Shown: positions 56,201 through 64,000 of the stretch, piece after piece
How positions within the stretch are numbered: position 1 is the stretch's first letter
How the letters are laid out: every line of letters begins with the position of its first letter
NCBI GenBank assembly: GCA_036172665.1
Contig: CM069874.1
Coordinates: 49,396,707-49,460,706 of the forward strand
Length of the DNA: 64,000 nucleotides
Direction: 5' to 3'
Source: Prosopocoilus inquinatus
Taxonomy: Eukaryota > Arthropoda > Insecta > Coleoptera > Lucanidae
The notes under the pieces: model-generated
Seen by the model: only the letters and a program-made list of their open reading frames with translations
What the model was told of the DNA's origin: nothing
Databases searched by the model: none
Made by a program: the position numbers and the translations under genes

Positions 56201-56204
56201 ACAG

Positions 56205-57240
56205 ATGCCTAGTCTTTTATTAATGCATTATGAGATAAATATTGAAATATTGAACTTTTTTGCTGCATACATGCAACTTGTAATGTCCAAGGAAAACCAG
56301 AAGATACTAACGGTAAATACACACAGGGGATTATTTAAAATAAATAGATTACCATTTGGGGTCTCATCCGCCCCAGGAATTTCCCACTCCGTAATGGATT
56401 CCATTGCAGGGTGATAAGAAGGCGTTTGTTGCTACTTAGACGACCCGATTATTTGTAGTTAAGATGGAAAGAATGTAAAGAAAGATTGTACGGGATACTC
56501 TCTAACTCTCTAAACTAAATGATCTTAATGTAAGAGTAAATTTAGCGAGGTTTATATTTTTTTGAAACCTCAGTTGCATTGCAGAAGGCATTAGACCCGC
56601 AGACAATTGTAAATTGTCCAATACCACAAAATATTACTCAGCTTAAGTCATTCTTAGGGATGGTAAATTTCTCTCGTAAATTTGTACCAGACCTCAGTAC
56701 TCTACTGAGCCTACTATATGACATACTCAAAAGAAATGTTCAGTTTGTGTGGTCTGAGAAATGTGAGAAAGCATTTATTAAATGCAAGTAGGCTTTAAAA
56801 AGCAATCAGCTCTTCACTCATCTAACTAATTATGATGTCAATGCTGAAATATACGTAGTCTGATGCAGGCCTCTATGGATTAGGAGCAGTTTTGTACCAT
56901 AAAATTGATGGCGAGCAAAGCTACTCGACTTTATTAGCAGCAGAGAGGAAATGTAGGCAAATAGAGCGGGAAGCATTGGGGCTTATATTCACACTAAGAA
57001 AATTTCGTAAATACATTTATGGATGCAAATTTGTATTAATAACAGATAAATCAACCATTGAAAAAAATTCTAGGGACTAAAGCTGGCATCTCACTGTTGG
57101 CTGCAAGTCGAATGCAACGTTGGGCAATAATTCTTGTAAATTACGATTATGACTTAATGGTAAAATCGAATTTAAAGGGAGCGGAGAAGTGGCGATTGCC
57201 ATGAAAAAAATAATGATAAAGTATTACAGATTACGGTAAC
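56205..57240 (+). pseudogene. Gypsy reverse transcriptase and RNase H relic
   Basis: RT: VNTHRGLFKINRLPFGVSSA (56310-56372) is the Ty3/Gypsy T..G.f.f.rlPFGl.naP block, then CYLDDPII (56430-56453), the YLDD catalytic box, behind two stops. The RT-RNase H connection follows: QLKSFLGMVNFSRKFVPDLS (56640-56700) and VWSEKCEKAF. RNase H: GLGAVLYHKIDGEQ, the ErkCRQIEREALGLIFTLRK stretch and LITDKSTIEK (56880-57060). Then AASRMQRWA and a GAEKW relic of the ADaLSR end. Many stops and frameshifts; inactive. Confidence 0.88.
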
Positions 57241-57329
57241 TGAAGGACTTTCAATTTCGATATAGGCCGAGAAACAAGTAGTAGGAAATACAAAAAGGGT
57301 TGGTCGAACCTTGAGACGTGAAACCGTAT

Positions 57330-58384
57330 TTTGCTAAAAGATATCAATTATCATTACACGGATATTGTTTGTACTTCGCGGACAAAATAATCGTTCCGAA
57401 AATATTACGCGAGAAGTTAGGGGAACTATTGCACGAAGGTCACCCTGGAATCGTGCGAATGTAAATGTTGGCATATCTCATGTATTCTGGCCGGAATAAA
57501 TGAGGATATTGAAAATTTTGTAAAACGTTGCGAGATCTGTTAGCTTATTCTAAATGTGCCTCAGTAAAGAAACATTATACAATGGACAGATACCAACCGA
57601 AATTGGGAACGAATTCTTATAAATTTCTAGATGTAGCGGGAACAAAAATAGTTATGTTAGTGGATTCGTTCTCTAAATGGAGTGATGCTCATGTCATGTC
57701 GGGCACGAATTATGACTAGACTGGCAATAAATTGCTGCTATCATTTGGTTTATTAGGGTTTCCGCAAGAGATTGTATGTGATAATGGGCCCGCCTTTCAA
57801 CTCTCAAGATTTTAAACAATTTTGCGCAAACCGTGGTATCAGACTTACACAACAGTCCTGCGTACCATCCAAGAAGTAATGGTATGATAAAAAAAATCGT
57901 GCAAACCATTATAAATAATCTAAAAAACAGTTATTTAACTGTAAATCAAGTGAGAGTATGAAGCGAAAGGTTGTCAGTTTTTTAATGTTTGTAAGGAATA
58001 CACCTTGTACGAAAATAGGTTTGGCTCCAGAAATATTACCACGAACAAAATTCAGAAATATTACCACGAAAAAAATTGGCTATACTGAGACCAGAATATA
58101 ATAATTGGAAAAATAAGAATGTAGCAAATACAAAACTTATTAGAGTTTTCGAAGTTGGTCGGTCAGTGTTAGTAAAGGTAATACATGAGAGACAAGTAAA
58201 ATGGTGGCCAGGAAAAATTGTGGCAAAGAAAAGTTCTGTAGTGTATATTGTAGAAGCAAATGGTAGAGAACATTGGTGTGACATTAAAGAGAAATGGACA
58301 AAACTACGAATTCGAGAAGCAGAACCAAGGAAAAACATACAACCTTTCAACTCGCCAATGCCATTGACGGAAGCACTTTTATAA
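57330..58384 (+). pseudogene. Gypsy integrase relic
   Basis: KIIVPKILREKLGELLHEGH, then PGIVRM (57385-57462), is the HHCC zinc-binding domain. The core has FLDVAGTKIVMLVDSFSKW (57622-57680; first catalytic Asp region, Asp of LVD) and FPQEIVCDNGPAF (about 57758-57798; second Asp in DNGP). The third-acid segment is broken by frameshifts. RNTPCTKIGLAPEIL (about 57990-58040) is the conserved ..R.TPh.tTg.sP.ell. The C-terminal 58076-58384 frame (VGRSVLVK, KWWPGKIVAK, EHWCDIKEKW) matches the GPY/F domain, with a well-kept 102-codon open frame. Confidence 0.88.
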
Positions 58385-58711
58385 AATAATAATCGAGAGG
58401 CGTTAGCGAAAGAAGATAAGGAAAAAAAATCAAATCAATTTATGTCTGAATTTTCTGCGCTTTTTATCTTAGAAACTAAGCATACTAAACCCATTATGTA
58501 TAGAGACTTTTTGTTTTGTTTTTCGACGTACTACCTGTGGTTAACGGGTCAGAAACTTATTTTGAATCACCCAATACATACATCCCGTTCAGACGGTTTT
58601 CTCGTCAAAATAGGCCATGTTAGGGTGTTAGGGAAGAATTTCATGAATATTGTCTCTCTGAGATCGGTTTTACACGTAAATGTTACGGACTATTTAATTT
58701 TCTTTAATATT
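58385..58711 (+). other. Gypsy 3' internal region
   Basis: Between integrase and 3' LTR. A 97-codon ORF (58442-58735) has no recognisable env or other motif. No clear polypurine tract. TGTTACGGA occurs at 58681 and again at 58712, so the LTR start is uncertain. Confidence 0.4.
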
Positions 58712-59727
58712 TGTTACGGAGTCATTTGGATTTAGATGTCTTACTCCATTCCAACACAACTGGCCGTAATGTGTCATCTAAACCAGGCCATTATCGATAA
58801 TTTCTGTGCTAACTTGGAAGAACAGAATTTTTACTTTTTTGAAACTGTTCGCTCTCCGGTTATTTAGTTATTTATCAGTTTCTGTATAATTCACTGAGCA
58901 AGTGACAATCTTCAATTTACCAGTTTCATCGAGTTATTCGCCAAAGCGTTGTTGCAATTATTTTTTTCCCTAGCCGCCATTGTAAGTCATCATGGTCGCC
59001 AATACGATTCGATATTTTGATGATCGAATTTGCTAATAGCTTTTCGTGAATTTTTCGCTGGAAGGAAGACATCACCTCTCTCCAGTCAGCCCCGCGACGT
59101 AAGCAGCCCTAAATCTCAGTGTACTTTAAGCAGTTACTCAAATCGCAGCGTCATTCTGTCGCCCCAATTTTAAAGAGCTATTGGGTTTTATAACATAATC
59201 TCTTACGGACGCTAGCTGAATCTCGAGTGAAGTTTATGTCTGCATAACACTTCTGGTGTGTCAAATTTAATTGTTTTGCCGTACAAAACCCGTGCTGGTG
59301 TCTTCTTAAGCTTCCTAATTTTTTTTTCTGTTAAATTTTATTTAGGATTTTTATTCCATTGTAGACAATTTGTGCTCCGCTGCCATTTACGCACTTCGAG
59401 GTGTTCCTTTTTGTTCGATTGGGAACTTGTACCCACTGTTTGACCATGTAAGTTTGGTGCTTGTCGAGTTCCTAGTCGCCGTTACCACCAGTAGCTTTTG
59501 CTGTCCGTTTCGAAACATCTTTGCGGTTGCCAAAGAGGACTACAGAACCTGACTCAATATCTGTACGACCCTCGCACCGTGGACACCTGCACCACGAGGT
59601 AAACCTTTATCGCTTTACACCTTCATCGGCGATGATCATTACGAGTTGTACACATCGAAACGTTATTCACATTTGATTTCGATAGTTCATTTCACGTCTA
59701 TGTATTTTTCGTCAAATACTTTAGTTA

Positions 59728-59989
59728 TAGAAAAATTTTGTGCAAATCGTTCTTGATTGCAGTGAAAACCTCGAGCAGCTTCTGGACAGCTGTTTCAGCC
59801 CTGCTTGGGGCTTCTTCAGCAGAGACGTAGCTCGACATTCCCACCGCAGACCAAAAACGACTTGCCCAATTTATTCGCAATTGCGATGTAGGAATGATGA
59901 AGAAGCCCCAAGCAGGGCTGAAACAGCTGTCCAGAGGCTGCTCGAGGTTTTCACTGCAATCAAGAACGATTTGCACAAAATTGTTCTAA
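59728..59989. mobile_element. PLE-type inverted terminal repeats (hammerhead-bearing hairpin)
   Basis: Arms ~85-90 bp (59728-59819, 59901-59989) are almost perfect inverted copies (AATTTTGTGCAAATCGTTC, TGATTGCAGTGAAAACC, CTCGAGCAGC) around an ~80-bp loop. Twin ORFs on both strands start with the same MQIVLDCSENLEQ peptide, which only reflects the palindrome. ACTTTAGTTAT (59720) and ACTTTCATTAT (59991) may be a decayed target duplication. It lies within the Gypsy 3' LTR. Confidence 0.7.
59779..59825 (-). ncRNA. hammerhead ribozyme motif 5 (second PLE family)
   Basis: Minus strand: stem I TCTG (within GTCTCTG), core CTGAAGA (59813-59819), stem II AGCCC/GGGCT with loop CAAGCA, core GAAAC (59792-59796), self-complementary AGCT in place of helix III, cleavage triplet GTC (59785-59787), stem I partner CAGA. 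Same minimal architecture as motifs 1-3 with unrelated stems. The inverted arm (59896-59937, plus) has lost the first core base (ATGAAGA). Confidence 0.65.
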
Positions 59990-60768
59990 AACTTTCATTA
60001 TGCTTTGATAGCAAGCATGGCCGCCTTGCATGGGGGACTCATTAGGAGCAAATCCCGCTTCAATTTGTCTATCCTACTGCAATGTCAGGTCAAAAAGCGA
60101 TAGTAAGATGTCGCTATTTTAACTTTAGTTATACTTTGCCAATGACAATAATTCATTTTGTTAACGTTTGAGTCAATTTATTTTTTTGTACTCTTAATGA
60201 TCACTATGAGACAAAAGGAAATTTGCCTATTACGTACGTACCAGGTTATATTCATGAAACAATTTAAGACATTTTTGGAATTTTGAATTTAAACCAAATC
60301 AAACTTGACGTTAACGTGTTTTCTTTTCTTGATATTTTTGCCATTTCTTGTTGTGCTTATTGAATTGTTGTTTTGAGCACCTCCACCTTTTTAAAGCTTG
60401 AACTAAGTTAATTTATGGTTGGATATATTAGATACCGTTATTTCCTTTCTCTTGGTCCACGACGTATCTCTCCGAAACCCTTGAGATTACCGCTGGTAAC
60501 ACGTCGTGGCCATCCGTGACGACCACAATTCATCGTCAGGGAATCCAGAGTACACAAGTAAGAACTGCCTTGTTATATGTACCTACACAATTCGCACTCT
60601 AACGTGGTTAGTTGTAACAATTGGCGCTCATAACGCATAACAATTCCTACATTTTTTTGGGAACATAACACCTTACCATTACCTACCATAATAAGTATTC
60701 ATTGATATCATTAATTCAAAATAGGAAACTCCGGTATTTTTGACAAGCCGAACTTTGATTATATACAG

Positions 60769-61016
60769 GTAGGGTCCCTAGATTTGATTGACATTTAACA
60801 TGTCGGACAGGGTTCGGAAGTACAACGTCATTTCGTTAGTAATGTCAAATTTTATAGTTGACTGACGTAACTTGATATGATTTTGTTTGTCAGAAAGAAT
60901 AAAACATAGTATTGCTATTTCGTAAACGATATAGAGTTTGGTAAAATGGCGGATCTAACGTTGTGCTTCCGAACACTGTCCGACATGTTAATGTCAATCA
61001 AATCTAGGGACCCTAC
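60769..61016. mobile_element. MITE, ~248 bp, long inverted ends
   Basis: Ends GTAGGGTCCCTAGATTTGAT and ATCAAATCTAGGGACCCTAC; inverted similarity extends ~50 bp through ATGTCGGACAG and TTCGGAAG. Flanks ATACAG / ATGCAG may be an imperfect duplication. Non-coding. Confidence 0.8.
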
Positions 61017-62044
61017 ATGCAGGTAACCCAACGAAAATAAAACATGGTCTACTAGAGTACAAAAAAGTCGTGAACTGCAAATAAGTAAAATAATCATTTG
61101 TCTTAGCTTTCTGAAATCGGTATTTTTCTCAATGATGCAGACCATTTATTCTGGCGTCCGTTTCTGGCGTCCGTTCACATAACTAAACTATTTCAAGCGC
61201 CAAATGCAAATGAATTTTTAGCCCGTCAGCGTTTCTTTGAGTGTACAAAGCAAGAGCGGCCTGTCCACTTTCAAAACAAGTTCCATACGATTAGAACGAG
61301 CGTCTTAATTGGCAATTTAGAAATATATTTACGGTCACTAAAACTTAATTGTTACTAACTATTAGACGTTCGAATTACTGGAAAAGCCACAATCTGTGGC
61401 ACCGTCTCTTTCGAGAGGCGTTTTTCCAACCGAGTTAATTTGCCTAATTTGCGTACATTTGACGTATATTAATTACATTTTGCATAAATAGTGCAATTTG
61501 CGAAGAATTTAATTAAATACATGTTTAATAATGTATCTGAAGTCTGAAGTAATAATGTATAGGTATAAGTATCTCGTATCATGAGGAACTTCGTTTTAAT
61601 TCTGCTATTATACAATTTTCAAGTCTCAGTATAATGCAGATTAGTGGAACCGTACAACCCAAAAATTCGTCCGGATGTTAATAGGAACAACTATATGATA
61701 AAACCCCTCGCTGGTTCTTACATTCCCGCGAAAATTTATTTATAATTCTAATTTATGACTGGCGTGCGTTTGCTTGCTTCTACCTCGGTCCGTTTTACTG
61801 CCGCTATCTCAAGGTTTGTTGAACAATACGGAGAGTTATTTTTAACCGCATCCACAATACACTCAAACATCACCTTATGTGTTTCATTTCATTTTTTAAC
61901 CATAACGTTTTATGAGGCGCGCTCTGAGAAATTAATTAAGTTCGTTTCTGAGCCGCAAAAAAGTTTTCTTTACTTGAAAAACTTTATGATACTGAAACTA
62001 ATGTCATCTACTGTAAGTCCGTTCATTTCAATTGATATGTAACG
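61017..62044. other. nothing recognised
   Basis: A small TCTGGCGTCCGTT duplication at 61150-61175. The ORF at 61755-62042 has no motif. Confidence 0.35.
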
Positions 62045-62225
62045 CCACCAGTACACTCTCGCCAAGGCAAGGCAAGGCAAGAGCAGGCGAGACTGTACTT
62101 GAAGCGCCTGGTTCGCCTCGCCTACGAGTCGGTTTTTGAACGCGAGTCAAAGGACACGAGACCGAGCGTGAGAGTATCGAGTACATCTTGCCTGTTCTTG
62201 ATTGGTTCTTTCTTTGTTTCTCTCT
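62045..62225. repeat. dispersed repeat, copy 2 (partner 23325-23510)
   Basis: Same order of shared blocks as copy 1. Contains (GGCAA)3 at 62065-62080. Confidence 0.7.
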
Positions 62226-62256
62226 ATGATTATTTGCGTTTTCTCGTCTCATTGGA

Positions 62257-62419
62257 GCTTTATTCTCGAATTGAGGGAACAAACTCTCAGGAGAGCGTGA
62301 CGCCAAAATTACGTAATTCTCTTACGATTTGCATGCTACATAGTTTTGTAGGAGAGTCCACGTCATTTTGACGTTACGTTCCCTTGAGATGGAGTTTGTT
62401 CCCTCGATTCGAGAATATG
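62257..62419. mobile_element. MITE B, copy 1
   Basis: Ends CTTTATTCTCGAATTGAGGG and CCCTCGATTCGAGAATATGG; arms pair through GGAACAAACT and GTGACG.CAAAAT.ACGT. Partner at 62661-62818. Target duplication not visible. Confidence 0.75.
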
Positions 62420-62423
62420 GACA

Positions 62424-62641
62424 AGGCGCGCTACATTTCGTTGCACATCGTTAATTAATGATGACGTCACACGCACGCCGTGTTGATAAATACTTAAAAT
62501 GCAAAGGAATTTTTATATTGTACGTTCAGTTTTATAAAAAAAATCGCACGATATGTATATTACTTTTAAGTAAATAAGTGTATTTATCAATACAGCATGC
62601 ATCCGATGCTGCAACGACGTGCAACGGAATGTAGCACGCCT
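62424..62641. mobile_element. MITE A, copy 2
   Basis: Ends AGGCGCGCTACATT and AATGTAGCACGCCT. The interior GTTGATAAATACTTAAAATG, GTTCAGTTTT and GTCAGACGC/GTCACACGC match copy 1 (47171-47402) in the same orientation. It sits exactly between two MITE B copies. Confidence 0.8.
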
Positions 62642-62660
62642 TGCCTATAAGGCCCCTGGA

Positions 62661-62818
62661 GCTTTATTCTCAAGTCGAGGGAACAGATTCGCACGCCAAG
62701 AGAACGTGACGTCAAAATGACGCATTTCTCCTGCGATTTAAACAGGTTTACACAAGAATGTACGTCATTTTGACGTCACGTTCTCTTGCGAATATGTTCC
62801 CTCGATTCAAGAATAAGG
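62661..62818. mobile_element. MITE B, copy 2, with CCCCTGG flanks
   Basis: Ends GCTTTATTCTCAAGTCGAGG and the complement of CCTTATTCTTGAATCGAGG; arms pair through GAACGTGACGTCAAAATGAC. CCCCTGGA (62653-62660) and CCCCTGGG (62819-62826) form a 7/8 target duplication, suggesting an 8-bp-target superfamily such as hAT. Confidence 0.78.
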
Positions 62819-62826
62819 CCCCTGGG

Positions 62827-64000
62827 GCGAGATTGTATTGCCGGCATAACAATAACTGAAGAGAAGTTAAAAAGAATTATTCACTTCAAAAAGTGTCTTT
62901 ACTTTTAACAACGAGAGGTGAAGTATATCAAGGGGAAAATAAAGTTTCAATACAATTTCCCCTCAGATGATCAGTTGAAAGTCGTTGGAGCGTCGTTTTT
63001 TGAGGCTCAAGCAGAATATTTTCTGTTTTTCATGGAATGAGCAAATATATCCAGCTTCGATGTAAACACGGTGGAATCTGGATCAATCAAATATCAAATT
63101 AAATTATACACGACTGTTCAACAACATCTTGATTATGTATAACAGAAGTCGTTTATACAGGGCGCTACCAAACCTTAATCGTTTATTAGTGCGTGTCAAA
63201 AATAAGTAAATAATTAACAGTGCGTTTTCTTGATAAATTCAAATTTTTCTTTGCGTTTGGAATTCACGGTTTTCATTATTTTGTGGATACGAATTTCGGA
63301 TTCGTACATTTTGAACAACTTTCACGACTTTTTCGAACCTATCAGCTTGTAACCGAATTTACGGCGTTTTAAGAAAATAGCTTTGGCTATTCGATCAAAG
63401 CTCGATTGAAGAGTGTTTTGGATTATTTTGAAAAGTTTGCCAGGCATCGATCGTGACGTTTCGGCCCCGTGAATACTATGTGAGCTTCAGGTGACGATGT
63501 CTATAAAATATGAGCGAAACGAAAATACCTAATGCGTAAAAAATACTTTTATTTAATGTAAAATTTAACATCGAAGCTTTATGGAACTTGCATCTTTAGT
63601 CAAACAAAAGGTGATCGAGTTTAAAACACTGCTATTTTAAAATTCCTATAAAAATATTCTTTTTGTAAATACGAGAAATCTTCTAGAAAAGTGTAAATAC
63701 TCAGCGAATTATTTTATATCTATTGTTTTTATTCCTAATTTTGTTTCTGCTCTTTGCTTTTTTTAATCGATTGTCTTTTGTTTTTTAAGCGTCCTTCAAC
63801 AAATCACTTTTATTTTAATTAATAATAATAATTAAAATTAGGTATTTTTTCTTTCAGTTATTTGTTTCAAAGAAGAAATTAGTAATATTTATGAGCAAAA
63901 ATAAAAAATGCAGAAACTGAAAAACAATATAGCGAAATTTATTTGTTTTCTTCTTTTAACTATTATTTTCCTCTTTTGTTGTAGTATTAAAAAATGCAGA
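62827..64000. other. no gene seen
   Basis: AT-rich. GGGGCCGAAACGTCACGATC on the minus strand (63448-63467) resembles a hammerhead GAAAC half but lacks a proper first core (see rejected items). Confidence 0.35.

Larger units (their letters stand above)
54526..60642 (+). mobile_element. decayed Ty3/Gypsy LTR retrotransposon
   Basis: Two long, diverged direct repeats (54526-56021 and 58712-60642) flank a plus-strand pol relic in the order protease trace, RT, RNase H, integrase, which is the Ty3/Gypsy order. No gag is recognisable and the internal region before RT is only ~200 bp, so gag and most of the protease are deleted. No env-like frame was identified after the integrase. A PLE-type hairpin has inserted in the 3' repeat (about 59728-59989). 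Boundaries are approximate; no target duplication was found. Confidence 0.82.
58712..60642 (+). repeat. 3' LTR-like repeat, interrupted
   Basis: Starts TGTTACGGAGTC, ends GTTGTAACA (60619) or CATAACA (60642). Collinear with 54526-56021 but longer because of the hairpin insertion at 59728-59989. TTGGCGCTCATAACG after GTAACA also follows the 5' copy, so this word is probably inside the LTR, or this copy is itself a 5' LTR of another insertion. Confidence 0.6.

Noticed and set aside
59725..60045. Two ORFs on opposite strands with the same MQIVLDCSENLEQ start
   Set aside because: They are the two arms of a DNA palindrome, not a duplicated gene.
63440..63500. Possible hammerhead on the minus strand (GGGGCCGAAACGTCACG)
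   Set aside because: The GAAAC-GTC half is present, but the first core reads CTGAAGC, stem II does not pair well and stem I is offset by three bases. A degenerate PLE end is possible but not supported enough to annotate.
1..64000. CRISPR arrays, operons, prokaryotic genes or phage
   Set aside because: No spaced direct repeats, no ribosome-binding patterns, and only eukaryotic transposon families are recognisable.

Overview
The window looks like intergenic or deep-intronic DNA from an insect or other arthropod. It is roughly two-thirds A+T by eye. It holds no intact host gene, no recognisable spliced gene model, no tRNA or rRNA gene, no operon and no CRISPR array. What can be recognised is a dense graveyard of animal-type transposons: a Penelope-like element (PLE), CR1/Jockey-type and RTE-like LINEs, Ty3/Gypsy LTR elements, Tc1/mariner, pogo/Tigger, PIF/Harbinger and hAT transposons, and many MITEs. 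The taxonomic call rests only on this mix and on base composition, so order and species are left open.

Layout. 1-3259: a minus-strand LINE endonuclease split by a PLE; the PLE has three terminal-repeat copies, each carrying a hammerhead-ribozyme motif. 6.7-7.5 kb: a mariner-like transposase relic. 8.3-8.5 kb: LTR-like R-U5. 9.2-10.98 kb: three inverted-repeat elements. 11.4-12.4 kb: a LINE reverse transcriptase split by a 411-bp MITE. 12.6-13.5 kb: a TA-flanked Tc1/mariner-type MITE. 18.98-19.10 kb: a 128-bp Harbinger MITE. 20.1-20.7 kb: a pogo-type DNA-binding domain split by a 203-bp MITE, then a 111-bp MITE, then a Tc1-like transposon (20.9-22.5 kb) with IR/DR ends and all three catalytic acidic residues. 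25.6-27.1 kb: Harbinger, hammerhead and LINE relics. 28.9-33 kb: small dispersed repeats. 38.0-40.6 kb: MITE, foldback and LINE relics. 42.9-43.2 kb: a clean solo LTR. 45.1-46.4 kb: two hAT-type elements. 49.8-51.5 kb: a TA-flanked element carrying a five-unit minisatellite. 54.5-60.6 kb: a decayed Ty3/Gypsy element with ~1.5-kb LTR-like repeats, its 3' copy invaded by a second PLE-type hammerhead repeat. 60.8-62.8 kb: a MITE cluster.

The parts do not form one pathway; the information lies in the insertion order. In three places, counting one copy of the target-site duplication rejoins the disrupted protein (LINE endonuclease/PLE, LINE RT/411-bp MITE, pogo HTH/203-bp MITE). This gives base-level boundaries without any database. 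The most interesting functional signal is RNA-level: hammerhead-ribozyme motifs at two unrelated PLE families, plus a degenerate third locus. No new protein-coding system was found. Several moderately GC-richer, repeat-free blocks (9.4-9.9, 16.7-17.2, 22.6-23.2, 48.0-48.5, 54.0-54.3 kb) could be regulatory DNA, but that is weak inference.
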